A stretch of DNA of 64,000 nucleotides from Kingdonia uniflora (Eukaryota; Streptophyta; Magnoliopsida; Ranunculales; Circaeasteraceae): positions 434,001 through 498,000 of the forward strand of contig JACGCM010001752.1 in assembly GCA_014058105.1 (NCBI GenBank), written 5' to 3'. The notes below the pieces were generated by a model. That model was given only the letters and a program-made list of their open reading frames with translations, searched no databases and was not told the origin of the DNA. Shown one piece after another: positions 1 through 12,779 of this stretch (positions are counted from its first letter, which is position 1; each line of letters begins with the position of its first letter). The position numbers and the translations under genes are program-made.

Positions 1-3000
1 TGACATACATAAGATTTTCAATTTGTTCTAAATTATGATTATTCGAATTTACTGCTTGAGAAGTAGTTAAATTCAATATATGATAGTTGACCTACTATAT
101 ACAGCCTGCATATTGATATATCTACACATTGAGCATGACTGATAATCAGATGAGTGGCGATACATGTCTCAGAGACATTAGTACCACACACTTGATCCTT
201 TTGAGATATAAATATATTTTGTGTCTAACCTTATGCATTGGGGATGACATAAATATTATTGGCACAACCAATATGATAGAATGCACTAAGTGCGTCATAC
301 TATTACTCTCTAACGGTATGATACGGGGTATCTAGTCTACTTTATAATCTAATAAATCCAGTCGGATTTTCCTGAGTTTAGGGAGATACATGATAATGTT
401 TATCACGTAATGACTATCGAAGAAAATAACAGACAAGGTTCTATGTATTCACTCCATGTCTAAAGGTTAGAACACGTTATTAGAACAGTTTCCAATATAC
501 TCCTTAGGACTCGGATAGTGAGGAGGATTATCAAGATTACATCTCAACTTTCCTTAAAAGGAGAGAAGATCCAAAGAGTGTACGTATAATGATTGCTTTC
601 AAGAAAAGTCTATTATTTCATCCTAGTATGACCAAGGTGGAGTGGGATCTCCAGTATTTACTCCAAATGCATCCATAGAGACACATGTGGACCTATCTAT
701 CCACATCGGAGCCAACTAAAATATTTATGGTCATAATAGACGCATCTAGGTGATGATCTTACGTTTGCCTATTATTAAAATCTAGGGATGCAATGTTAAC
801 ATGACTTATCACTTAGATTATTTGATCATAGGCACAGTTTCTGGATTAACAGATCAAAGTCGATCGATACGACTTGACGGGGGCTTGAAAGTGTGGCTCA
901 CAGACTTTTAATGATTATTTTACAACTAAATAGGATAGATGATTGAGCATCGTAAGTACCCCATACCATACCCAACTCGGGATTGGCGGAGAACCTAATC
1001 AAGCAATTTATGATAATTGTTAGGCCACTGTTATTACGATCACAACTTCATTCTAGTATGTGGGATATGCATTTTTGCTCCCACAACACTGAACAGGGTT
1101 CGTCCCATAGCAAATCATCAAATTATTTTTTCCCAAAAGTAACTAATAACTAGGTCAGAGCCCAGTGTCGCCCAATGATGAACATTTGGATATTCTGTAC
1201 AGGTGTTAATCACACCCCAATGTATGAAGATGGGAGCCTTAACATCGGTCTGGTATTATGTAGGTTATGATTCATATTTATTACTGGATATTAGGAACCT
1301 ACTGGATATTATTTATATACTGCAGGGCAGATAATTGTTACTTTGATGAGATGATATTCACAACATTGGAGGAAGATATGATAGTCAATACTGAGGATGT
1401 TTTCAAGAGGTCTTGGAAAATACTATCGATGTCTCATCTAGATCCCTATACATAAGTTAGGTGATAATAAGGTTTAACGGATTACAAACCTCTAATAGGT
1501 CGCAAATGAATTGTCAGACACATTCATAGACATTATTGAAGTACCGTAAGTATATATACCTACAAGTAATACACCTACATAGAAAAATGGTCCAGGGGAA
1601 CTAGTACCGCAGCTGAACGTTCCAAAAGAATTAGTACCGCAAACAAATCTGAGGCTTGCGCTTAATGCAAAGCACCGTTGGAAGAAAGTATTTTGAGTCG
1701 GGGAGCTATAGAATATGGGATAAATATGACTAATGGTGTAGTCAGTTCGTCGAGGATGGAACTACCCATCGACGAGGCAATAGTAGTTATGCGGCCAGTT
1801 GATGCATTACGAGACTAGCCCAAGGTGGCACATACGTATGATAATAATAAGATCTCGATCAATTAGAAGTCTGTAATAAGCACAACGTAGGATTATTCAG
1901 TAGAGATTTGCCGACAAGGTATTCATATTCGCTGTTATGCTCACCATCAAGAATGAGGATTCAGAACCACTTATTATAAACAATTATGTATTATTGTACA
2001 TTAGCCAAAGTGGGCATCTGGAATCCAAATGGAGCTCAGCTTGCTAGCATAATGTGAAGTAATATAATTGAGCATGTCGATTATAAATGGGAAAGGTACG
2101 GAAACATGATTAACTCTAAGAGATAATTTGGTTAAGGCAAAACTAGTTGCCTGGGAAATATTTAAGAGGTCTGGCATCGATTGCAGTATGACCTATTACC
2201 CGGTTATGGACGCTATAACATTTTAGTACTGATAATTCTGTCAAGTTGTCGAGGACAAGCTAGACATGCATCTTATGTAAATACCGTGTATCTATATGGG
2301 AAATTAGATATAAATATCTATATGAAGCTACATGGGGGGTATAAGCTTTTGGAAGCAATTAAGCCCGACACACGAGGTGTGCATGTAATAAAACTAGAAA
2401 AGTTATTGTGGACTTGAAGCAATCAGAGCCCATGAGACATAGTAAATTGACTAAATATTTAAAGGTCGGGGACTTTGCAAATATCCTTATCTGTCCATGC
2501 GTTCTTATTTATAATACAGATATTAGCTTCACTCATCATAATAGTGTACTAAATGATCTGGATATCATTAGACCTCTGGGGGAGATCACGAGAGCTGCCG
2601 AATACCTTGGGAAGGAATTCAAAATAAAAGACCTTAGGAAATCAAGTAGTATCGCGATTTGCAGATCGAACATCTTGGTAGTGGCATACTCGTACACCAA
2701 GCAATATATATCAGAAAAGTTATCTAACACTTCGATATGAATGTAGCACATGGTGTTAAGTTGTTTATTGCACGTCCATCACTTGGGTGTGGATAACGAC
2801 ATCTTTTACCATCCTAATGGGGGGAGATACTCTTAGGGCCGTGGTATAGCTAGGAGGTGCTTTGCTATAGTTAGTTGGGTATACTAAGCTTAATGACTCA
2901 TTCGCAGTAAACTGTTTAGCTTGCCATAGTTTTATTCCTACCCAAAGGCATTGGATTGAGATCAGGCACATTCTCAGGTATCTGATCGGTGTGAAAGACT

Positions 3001-4041
3001 GGGGTCTGTTCTACTCAAAATGGTAAACGTAACAGTATATAATACACTGATAAATAATACTTTTCAGACCCACATATAGGCTATTGTCAAATAAATTATG
3101 TGTTTATGTACGGAGATACATAAAAAAAAATTGGAGATCGATGAAGCAGACAGTGGTAGCTGCATCCTCGAACTATGAGGAGATTTTTGCACTTCATGAA
3201 GCTGGCATAGAATGATAGTTACACTCTAAGATACATCAACTGAGGTTGTGGCGTATTCTATCCAAGATAAGGCATCGACTATGTATGAAGATAATTTAGC
3301 TTGCATCATCCAAGTCAATGGCGATTTATCAATGATGACAGAACGAAGCATATTTTACATAAGCCATTCCATCCTTATGAATTACGAAAGACGAATGAAA
3401 TTGGTGTTGCTGAAGATATTTGAGAAGACATCTTTGCAGACCTATTCACGAAGAATCTTGCACCACTTACGTTCAAGCAGCTAGTACACGGAATCAGCAT
3501 GCAGAAGATTTATTTATGAATATCTCAGGGAGATCGACGTCAGGGGGAGTAGTCTCAGCCTGACGTGGACATATGCGTGTTGTACTTTTTTTTCCTGATA
3601 GTGCAGTTTTTATCCTAGGAGGTTTTACTGACTAGAGGTTTTGATGAGGCAACGTATACGCATCCACAACCCATATAGGGCATATGATTGTACTCTTTCA
3701 TTGTGCAACTTTTTTGCCCAAGGAGGTTTTGCTAGGCAGAGGCTTTGATGAGACAAGTCGTCCTGGTATGGAACACACCACACCCCAAGGGGGAGTGTTA
3801 GAAGTTGGGTTCAGGCCAAGGTAGGTGCCCAACTGGGTTGGGGTGTCCTACTGGACTCCTAAAAGCCCATACGCATTTAGGGCTTATGGGGAGAGTTTAA
3901 GTAGGATAGGTAACCTATGTTGTAGGGATATCCTTCTTTGTCGTACATACAGAGAAACAATTTACAATCTATAAAGATATCCTCTTCTCATCTCAATTGT
4001 TCTCTATAGAACTATTAGCTAGATTCTATTATTCCTCAACA
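1..4041 (+). mobile_element. Decayed Ty1/copia retrotransposon, 5' end outside window
   Basis: Translation in shifting frames follows the copia polyprotein in order. The protease/pre-integrase region is at 129-335 (ISTTHLILL, then NMIECTKCVILLLSNG). The integrase core is near 640-760 (a degraded GPIHP...FMVLIDAS). The integrase tail is at 1250-1560 (YEPTGY, SHLDP). Reverse transcriptase is at about 2180-2740 (VYLYGKLDINIYMKLHGGY; ICPCVLIYN). RNase H runs 3140-3482 (ASSNYEEIFALHEAG; YEDNLACIIQ). A polypurine tract (aagggggag, 3787-3795) is followed by the 3' LTR at 3796-4041. Stops and frameshifts are dense throughout, so no part can be translated as a working protein. The order and spacing match a full-length copia element; the gag and 5' LTR would lie left of base 1. 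Assignment to copia is firm; the lineage is not determined. Confidence 0.88.
3796..4041 (+). repeat. 3' LTR of the copia remnant
   Basis: Starts TGTTAGAAGTTGG immediately after the polypurine tract and ends CTCAACA, giving the canonical TG...CA. It is 246 bp long. The 5' partner is outside the window, so LTR divergence cannot be read. Confidence 0.82.
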
Positions 4042-4689
4042 TTTTTAACATATCATTCGAACCAAAGATATTTAATTAATTCAAATTGTAAAATTTGATC
4101 GAAAGAAAGACTGTTATATTACTCGATTCTTAACGTTACATGATTCGAATATAACCAAAGCTTTAATATAGCAGCTGATAAAATACATACTCACAGTCTC
4201 ACACGTTCAATGCTTGCAAGATATATATTGATATATGGATCAATAAACTCCTGAGAGATAAAAGGCAAAATGTACTAAAGTTTTTATTGCAATAAGTAGT
4301 ATGTATCCCTCACTGACAAGCATCTCTATCGACTCATACCGTCATGAATAATTGGTGCCATGACCCCGCGATTTTGTTTCTCCACATTACCCTTCCATCC
4401 TACAAGTCCATAAAACTAAATTTCAGCCCCATGAATGCAAATATATGTAATTCATCAAAACTTTTCTCACCGATAAGATGGTGTTAATTATAAATATATG
4501 GCCTCATCGGGTACCAAAATTCAGTTCAACTCAGGAAAATTGGAGGAAGTGAAAAACAATGTTCAACGTTAATAATGTTGTTGGCTTTTGTACAGAGACA
4601 GAATCAGAAAATTTCCTACCACTTTTCAGAATAGTTTTTCTCATCATGCATTTGGGAAAATAATTTGTGTGAATGAAAATAGGAGTTAG

Positions 4690-5439
4690 TCGTGACAAAA
4701 GTCTACGTATAAATATACCTAAATTTAGGTCAAACCCACAGTTTTAGCGCACAACACTCACAGCAACAATGAATACATCAATCTTCATAGCAACTCCCAT
4801 CCATGTTATAAGTGAGCCTCAATTTTTTCTCTGTAAATACATGAGTAGATGCAAGGACATCCCGCCACAATGAGAATAAGTGTGTAAAGCGCTCCCGTAA
4901 ATTCATCTTACATTCATAAGCTTATGTTATTTAGGCTTCTCCAATAATTAACAAATTTGAAAGAAAAATAGTCACAATTAAAATAGTGGTAAGGAAGATC
5001 CACTCCAATCAAGGGAAAGCAGTGTTAAATTGGAAGGAAAAAAATACTAAATCCATACCCATTGAAGGGTGCTGGATTTCGTAATGTTTCTAGTAACTTA
5101 CGGATCGACCCTTGGTCAACGATCTCGGCTATCCGGCCAAAAGTAACTCATGGGCACCAAAATGTTATGTAACTTGCATAAGGGAATCCCATATCAACCA
5201 GCAACAAATATTTACAAGCAAGTATCTAAATGTAATTACATATCAGTTATATATAACATACAGTTGGGGACATCCTGTTGGCAATCACATAGTCCGGTCG
5301 AAAAGGAGGATAGTAGAGGAGGAAGTGCAACAGGGATGCCAGTAGCAACTGCTTTATCATCAGTTGTAGCGACATGGGATGGTGGGTATGGTACTGTACC
5401 TGTGGGACTACTTGATGAAACCTTCTCAGTAGTTGTCAT
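4690..5439 (-). pseudogene. PLAC8-domain (plant cadmium resistance/FW2.2-like) pseudogene
   Basis: The minus strand reads MTTTEKVSS from 5439, then a Pro/Ser-rich leader and FSTGLCDCQQDVPN, the start of a PLAC8 domain, ending at a GTATGT donor (5256-5261). After a short intron, 5190-5105 gives YITFWCP, a TGA stop where the family has Cys, then VTFGRIAEIVDQGS and a GTAAGT donor. A third exon at about 4910-4760 encodes [18 protein letters not shown] and, after a one-base frameshift, [10 protein letters not shown], another TGA in place of Cys, and CIHCCCECCAL. PLAC8 proteins are small Cys-rich membrane proteins linked to metal transport or cell-number control. Two Cys-to-stop changes and at least one frameshift argue for a dead gene. 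An LTR element sits about 58 bp upstream of the ATG. Limits of the last exon are approximate. Confidence 0.75.
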
Positions 5440-5497
5440 AGTTGGAGATTTCTTTTCAGGAATCGAAGGCTTAAGAAGGAGAGAGTAATATGGTATT

Positions 5498-6286
5498 TGT
5501 GACACCCTAGCGAACGCCGAGAAAATCTACCCGAGAATTTTGTGTTTTAACCTTGGATATATGTTCTTTATATCCTAATATAGATGCATGCCAAGTTTCG
5601 TTGAAGACGGAATTGGTTAAGGGGGCGAGAAGTGTCATACGCTTTGTCTCCAGTTTTAACGTTTCCATTTGGAAACTAGTTATTTCCTTAGTAGCTATAT
5701 TAAGGATGAACCTTGGTTCAAACCTCCCCATGACAAAGTTAGCTTTATAGCTTGGTCATCTTGGACCCCGACTCATGGGCTATCTACAAGGAATAGTCAT
5801 GAGTTCTCCTTGGCATAGGGAAGGCTAGGAGAAATTGCCTCGCAATGCGGGCCGCTTTTCTAGATAGGGCTTAATAGGACACTGTTATGCACCTCCCCTT
5901 ATAGATGGACTATGTAACCTGTCCAGGCTTGTCGCCCCTTGATATATACATCATATATCTGGAACCCAGCATATTGAGTTATCCTGATCCGCTACAGGAC
6001 AGGTATGTTATCTGTACCTCGTGCACCGTCACGAGAGATTACGCTGTAGGGATTATTGAGGGAACCTTCAGCGTTGCTGCCTTTACCGAATAGATATTTA
6101 ATGACCCCTTACGAGTATCTAGGATTAACCGAATGTCGTTCTAACATCCATGGCTCTATTCCACTGGCGCCGCCGCACTGGTGAAGATGGCTTGTGCATG
6201 CTGGCCGCACATGTATGTACAACACGGCATCATATTCTACTGTGCTCCAGGCATCTGTAGTGACCGTTCTATGCCGGGCTGAAACA
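5498..6286 (+). repeat. 5' LTR of the GTATT-flanked element
   Basis: Begins TGTGACACCC and ends GCTGAAACA. It pairs with 9111-9920 over its whole length, and the PBS starts two bases downstream. Confidence 0.9.
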
Positions 6287-9110
6287 GATGGTGTTAGAGC
6301 TAGACTAGTTTAGTCTAGGCTTATCAGAACGTAGATGGTTGTGCCTACGTCTATCAGAGCCATTCAGAGTTGATCTAGTTTATCAGATCTTGTTAGAGCA
6401 GATCAGAGTGATTGTTCTCGAGTTGGTAATATAGGATACTTATTTGACAGTTGTTATCTTCAGAGCCTAACTTGCTCATTACATATGATCCAAGCACCAT
6501 TATGATCTCTTGTAGAGCGGGTTGCCTACATGTCAGTTGATATGGGAAGTGAGATGAAGGCTCCATATCTGAGCGCGAGATTACTCAATTTAAGTATGCT
6601 TTGGACAATAACGCTAAGAGGAAGGACTGATATTTGAGTTGGACACAATGATCTGTATCATCGGTTGTCTCAAGAAGGCTGGTCAGTATAACAGATACTC
6701 TATGAAGAATAGTAGTAGAGTGATCTAGCAGGTCGTTATTTGCAATTGATCCACATACGCACTGTAAAGTCTAGTAACAGTTGTGAACAAGGACAAAGGC
6801 CCTCAGCAGAGATCGATATGGTCAGTGTCGTATACCAAGTACTTGCATATGAAAGCCGGGAAGCTTGGTTAGGTTAGAATTCCTTAGTGTCTACAGAAGA
6901 TTGAAGAATCTTAGGTTCATACTTGTTTTGATTATCCTGAGTTGGACACGGAAACGTTCTGAAGGTGAACGTCATGATTCGAATATTGAAGCGGCGAAAT
7001 GAAGACATGGTTTGAGTCTCGAGTTTGCATACAGTGATTTTGTCAGTGCTGACATTGGGGGTAGAGTTTCTTTTGGCTGCGCGGCATGAATTACGATTCC
7101 CAAATTGGGTTGTCCCTTATCCACAGTTGGTCCCATAGTAGCACATAACACTACTTTGCTCACTCAAAGAACGCAAGTTACTAAGTAATGCTTGTTCTCT
7201 GGCTTTGTAGTTGAGTTTTAGGTTTGACGTCATTCGAGTGCTCTAGCCAAGTTGATCCTTGTTGTTCTACAAGATGGTCCTAGATTGTTTTATGCTCATA
7301 GATTGGTAAAGACCCACGTTTTCGAATAGCAGTAAGTTATGTGGTTGTCGCAGAATTGAGTTGAGCTACAGTTAGTTGTGCGGGTTACCTCAGACATGAT
7401 CTCAGATGGATGAATACTCTAGGATGAAAGATCCTGAGCAGAATTGGATGGTAGTTCCCAATTCCTTATCACATGGTGGTTGGCTGTAGGGTTGAGTTCC
7501 TGCGCCTTTGCATATATTGATGGAGTATCTTTGGAAGACCATATCTAAATGACCGATAAGAGTTGGCTACATTTGTAGAAGGTAGTTCAAAGATAGAGAA
7601 TGGTTACGCTTGTTTAAAGATGATTGTGATGGTATGAAGGTTGATTTACACGAGGTTAATAGCAGTTGGAAGTGGCAAGCCAACTAGCTTAGGGCGACAT
7701 GTGCAGTGACAATATCTTGTTCCTAAATTCCCTAAGTTACTCAGGTTTGAGTAGGGATGAAGAAATGGAGAAACGCTTTACTAGTCAATCAGTTATATGT
7801 CATAACTTTGTTCTCGACGCGGACGTCGAGCTTATTGAGTGTGGGAAGAGCTATAAGTTGTGATGCAGATATACGCAGATTCTAGCAGGGTCATTACCAC
7901 CGAAGTTTGGCAAGTGTAGATGCCAGTGTTAAGTCATCTTTAAAGAGTGAGGCAGATTCGAGTCCTCCAAAGTTAAGAGACCTTGGTGATGTAGGAGTAG
8001 CAATCACCCATCCTGTAGCCGAGTTAGGTACAGATGTTATCTATCGCTCAGTAAGTTAGATGATGGGGTTCTACAAAGTTGGTAGAGAAAAACGTTGCCA
8101 CATAGATAGATGTCTCATGGGTTTTCCAAGTTTACACAGAACGCCTTTATGGTGGACCTCGATGGTTTAGCTAGCGGTAGGGCCAATCAGAGTTCCTGCA
8201 CCTTGGTGGGCTACCACGATGGTTTTGTTGGCGGTAGGACTAGAGTGTTTGCACCTTTTTTAGAGTATGCTACCTCTTATGAGCTACCCTCCCACACCCA
8301 AGTAAACAATGAGTACCAATTCAGTTCTATACTGGTAAGGCAAGAGTACCGCATCTTGATCTTGTGTCCCAGATATTCCATAAGAAGGGCGGACAAGGTT
8401 TGAAGACTTTTGTGGATTTAGTTAAAAGGCCAGTCATGCAGTTTCAAAGTACGGCAGGTATTCCGTAGTAGATGGGGAGAGTTTACCCCAGGTTTTTAGA
8501 AGACTTGTTTTTTACCACTCACAGAAGAAGAGTGAAGTTTAAAGCTGAGATTCACAGAAGATTAAACTCTCGAGTAGCAAAGGCATAGTACAACTCGAAG
8601 GAAGAGCGCACCAGTTTGAGTCAGAAGGGAGTACACCTTTTGGAAGGGATTACAGATATCCTTGCCAGGCTATCCAGAGGAGACGCCAGGTTTGTCGAGT
8701 AGAGCGACATTCTAAATGTGTCAGGGGAGAAGGCGCTTTACAGCAGGATGCAGTGCATTTCAGAGGGCGCAATGCCAGGAAGCACCGTCCATATATTTAT
8801 CATAAGACTAAAGGCCGCTGAACAGTATCCAGAATTAAAGGTAGACTCCATAGTTAAATAAAGGTCCAGTCACCGATGTACTTCAGTTAGAAATGCTGAA
8901 GAACAAGGTTCAGTCGTGAAGACCACAGTTGTCAGCATCAAGACTAGCAGTTGGGTTCAGTATCTGCTAGTGCAGAAGAATGTATAGTACTCTGAACTAA
9001 GTACAGGAGAGTGTTAGTTTCTTAAAGATGCAGAAGATTGAATCATTGCAGAACCATGTTGAAGAAAGGTTCTCGACGAGAACGTCGAGATTATTTTAAG
9101 TGTGGGAGGG

Positions 9111-9920
9111 TGTGACGCCCTAGCTAACGTCGAGCAAATCTACCTGAGCATTTTGAGCTCTAACCTTGGATATATGTTCTCTATATCCTAATATAGTTGC
9201 ACACCAAGTTTTGTTGAAGACTTTGGTTAAGAGGGCGAGAAGTTCCAGTACGCTTCGTCTTCAGTTTTAACGTTTCCTTTTGAAAACTAGCAATTTCCTT
9301 AGTAGCTATATTATGGATGAACCTTGGTCCAAACCTCCCCATTACAAAGTTAGCTTTATAGCTTGGTCATCTTGGACCCCGGCTTATGAGCTATCTACAA
9401 GGGATAGTCATGAGTTCTTCTTGGCCTAGGGAAGGCCAAGAGGCATTGCCTCGCAATACAGGCCACTTTTCTAGATAGGGCTTAATAGGGCACCGTTATG
9501 CCCCACGAGCCAACTGAGATTCACCGCCGCTTATAGATAAACTATGTAACCAGTTCAGGCTCGTCACCCCTTGATATATACATCATATATCTGGAACCTG
9601 GCATATTAAGCTATCCTTATCTGCTATATGACAGGTATGTTATCCGTACCTTGTGCCCCGTTACGAGAGATTACGTTGTAGGGATTATTGAGGGAACCTT
9701 TAGTGTTGTTACCTTTATCGAATAGATATTTGACGACCCCTCACGAGTATCCAGGATTATCCGGATGTCGCTCTAGTATCTGTGGCTTTATTCCACTGGC
9801 GCCGCCACGCCGGTGCAGATGGCTTGTGCATGTCGGCCGCACGCGCATGTACGTCGCACGGCCTTATATTTTGCTGTGCTCCGGGTAACTGTAGTGACCG
9901 TTCCGGGCTGGGCCGTGACA
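9111..9920 (+). repeat. 3' LTR of the GTATT-flanked element
   Basis: Begins TGTGACGCCC after the purine tract and ends GGCCGTGACA, followed directly by the GTATT duplication. Confidence 0.9.
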
Positions 9921-9925
9921 GTATT

Positions 9926-10433
9926 GGAGATCCACATAATTTAGACTTGATTGAATACATTATACATGGCTGTTGTGCCTACTAGTTGAAACTTGAGAGT
10001 TTAAGACTCAAAGTCTCCCTACCGACTTAATTTGGCGCCATCCATGCCCCATCAGTGGACCTATTTTTTATGCCCAAATTGAACTCCTCCAGCCATAAGC
10101 GTGTTTTCGTCTAAAACTACTTTAGGTGCTTAAACGTAGCAAAGCGAAGGTATATGGCAAAATCTTAGCGCTACTGTAAAAAATAAAGTGATGTGCCTTA
10201 TAGGTCAGCCTTAGAAAATAGAGATAAGTAGTCAACTTTGGGGAGCAAAGATGGCCTTGAGTGCATGATTCAGTAGCCAAATAAAATATCTCCTAGAACC
10301 GTAAAATGTTCCCCACTCTCAACATCCTAAAAACTTCGCAGCAATGCATTGCTCTGAAGCTCCCTTTCACAACCCAATACAGCTTAGCCTCCCATCTCCT
10401 CTAGCATTAACATAAAGCTTGGTCTCTTATAGT
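9926..10433. other. Intergenic, nothing recognised
   Basis: Host sequence between the LTR element and the Mutator-like element. It would be the upstream side of the PLAC8 pseudogene before the LTR insertion. No open frame or repeat that I can support. Confidence 0.5.
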
Positions 10434-10442
10434 AATTATATA

Positions 10443-10503
10443 CCAAAATTGACCAAATAAATACAAGTTATAGCAGTCTCCCTCAAATCAGATCTGGGAA
10501 CAT
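10443..10503 (+). repeat. Left terminal inverted repeat of the MULE
   Basis: Matches the reverse complement of 19216-19276: the first 28 bases differ only at the second position, then the match becomes patchy. Flanked on the left by the 9-bp TSD at 10434-10442. Confidence 0.88.
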
Positions 10504-11289
10504 TAAATTCGGATACTTTGTACTTGAAATTTCATTACTACCCCAATTAAAGTTCTAAATTTACGGTAGTTAACCACTCTGAAAATTCTGGTTTTGCAGA
10601 CATATAGGGTCAATAGGTACGAATGTCACATCAGGTTAAAGAAATAATAACAACTGATCTGAGTCATCACTAATTTCTCGCGATACAACTCCAATTTAAA
10701 TTGTAATGACATCTTGATCAACTACACGTGTTTATACTAAATCAACACGTGTACATATATGTTTGCATACATGGCATATATTTTTGACCACGTCACATAT
10801 ATTATTCGTCAACAATTTGTAATACCCTTAAATACCTCATGTCATTTGTATGGTAAAAGTTTATAATGTGTTGCTCTAAAATTTGTCATTTGTTATGGAT
10901 GCACTTCTCAATTGTTGACTCTAGTTGTTGTCATTACAGTTTTTACATATATAGGGCATATACGAGACTGAGTTACTTTGTCCGTGTGTGATTCGCATGT
11001 ATACGGGACGATTGTTTTTTGCACCAAACGACATCAACCAATGGATGCAATAGTCAACCGAGGAAATTTTGATAAAACACCGACCGTATTTTCACGCGCA
11101 TATTGAAAAGAGTTATCATTTAAACACCCACAAAAAAGACAAACATATCGAGACTGGTACCATTTGAATTTAAACCACCCTCATCAACCCCACCCGAATC
11201 CCTCATCAACCGTCTGTCCGAATTCTAGATTCTTAAAACCTAAGTACTTAACTTAAAATTCTCTTATCTCTCGCTTTGTACTAAAATCT

Positions 11290-11328
11290 CTCTATCTCTC
11301 TTTCTTTCTCTCTCTCTCTCTCTCTCTC
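11290..11328. repeat. CT-rich microsatellite
   Basis: Run of CT dinucleotides with a few interruptions (TTTCTTTCTCTCTCTC...), inside the left part of the MULE and upstream of the Ulp1-like fragment. Confidence 0.85.
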
Positions 11329-11554
11329 TGGTGTATGTGTGTTTGATTTCAATATGAGAATGATGATTTTCTTACAAAATCATGTTTTTGTATTCTCTCT
11401 GCCCACCAAATGTATGATGAAATGATGTTAAAATTTCTTAGGTACTTGAGATTTATAGATTATGAACAATTAGGTTAAATTGGCTTGGTTGATATAATCT
11501 TTAAAATCAATTTTCCAATAACAAAAGCCTAACCTATTTCAATTCAATTTTATA

Positions 11555-12250
11555 ATCTAGTGTCAACAAGCAATTAATCAAATAACACAAGAACACACGA
11601 TATTAACCTTGTGGAAAACCTTTCTGAGAAGAAAAAAAAGCCCACATGTCGTTGTCGAATTCCCGACAACTAAAATCCACTATGATGAAAGAATTACTAG
11701 AAGTTAATTACTTACAGACTCGATAAATACATCAAGTGGTTACCTATCTTCAATCAATCTTCTTGTAGTCAATCATCCATTTTCGCAATGCCCTTCGTTC
11801 TTGCAATGCTTCGTTTCGGATCACGTGCCAAAGCTTCAAAGCTTGAATCCCTTAACTCTCAAACTTTAAAATTGGAATTAGGTTTTCAAAATTCTAGATC
11901 GATTTAACTTAAGGATTAATTCTCGTTAAATCTCTCGTTGAATTCTCTCTTCTCTCGAACTATCTCAAGCCCTAAAAACATTTTTCGAAGAGGTGAAGTT
12001 TAAAAAAGAAAAGAAGTCTTAAATAAAAAATTGAATTTTCTGTGCTTTATTCGAACAAATCAAAAATTTATTCAAACAGAATAAGTTCTACCTAGTCTAT
12101 TTGAACATACCAAAAGTCTATTCGAACAGAACAGGTGCCTAGTCTATTCGAATAGACAAAAATTTATTCAAATAGACAGGGTTCTTCTAAGTCTATACGA
12201 ACAGACAAAAAGTTTATTCAAACAGAAACCTATTTTTATCAAAAAAACAT
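11555..12250 (-). repeat. LTR-like remnant with TTCGAAC repeats
   Basis: The left side (caagaacacacgatattaac, Trp/Lys-poor AT-rich tract) resembles the U5 side of a copia-type LTR read on the minus strand. The right side (12045-12235) carries at least seven short copies of TATTCGAACAGA-type sequence. The same layout is seen in the solo LTR at 19410-19934. I could not find matching ends or a TSD, so the limits are approximate and it may be a decayed solo LTR inserted in the MULE. Confidence 0.45.
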
Positions 12251-12779
12251 AATTCATTTTGAACTTCAGTAAAATACTAACGGGCTATAGCCTTTGAGCA
12301 AAAATGTACAAAACCAACATACCTGTTCAGTGTCAGTCCAGTTGTAGTTATTCCACGTGTACTCTCTGACGATGAATAACCACGAGATAGTGTTAACATC
12401 TATTCTAGCTAGACACGAAATGAAACCAATACCAAATATGGATGTTTTAAATGTTTGATTTTTTCTTAGTCTAAACAATGAAGAAGAAGAGTGTAAAAAA
12501 AAATTGGTGAGGGAGAAAATATTGAAAGAGCCATTGAAAAAAGGCGAACCTGAAGAAGAATAGTCTGAGTATGAGAATGAGGGCGAGAAATTGGAGAAGG
12601 TTGACAACAAAAAGAAGAGAAAGAGTAACCTAAATTAGCAAAACAATTCATCTCTCTATTTATGTTTTGTTCTGCACAAATTGGTATCAAAGACGATTAG
12701 TTAGAGTTGATCGATCCAATGAAGACGTAGTCAAGGCTAGTTGTAAAACTTTTTGACTGCCATGTCGGTGATATGCATT

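Larger units (their letters stand above)
5498..9920 (+). mobile_element. Complete non-autonomous LTR retrotransposon, TSD GTATT
   Basis: Two LTRs (5498-6286 and 9111-9920) flank a 2.8-kb interior. The 5-bp direct repeat GTATT lies at 5493-5497 and 9921-9925, proving a single insertion. A primer-binding site TGGTGTTAGAGC (6289-6300) is two mismatches from the initiator-Met type TGGTATCAGAGC. A purine tract (gtgggaggg, 9102-9110) precedes the 3' LTR. The interior shows no gag, protease, reverse transcriptase or integrase that I can recognise, and its longest reading frame (8110-8403) matches nothing known to me, so the element would need enzymes from a relative. The TGTGACGCCC LTR start and the Met-type PBS suggest a Ty3/gypsy relative, which is an inference. 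The LTRs differ at roughly one position in ten by eye, with a 3'-LTR-specific insert near 9505, so the insertion is old. Confidence 0.9.

Noticed and set aside
9688..9985. Three overlapping frames on both strands
   Set aside because: They lie in the GC-richer part of the 3' LTR and the matching part of the 5' LTR does not keep them open.
12266..12690. Minus-strand Ser/Phe-rich frames
   Set aside because: Low-complexity, between the LTR-like remnant and the Ulp1-like fragment, with no motif.
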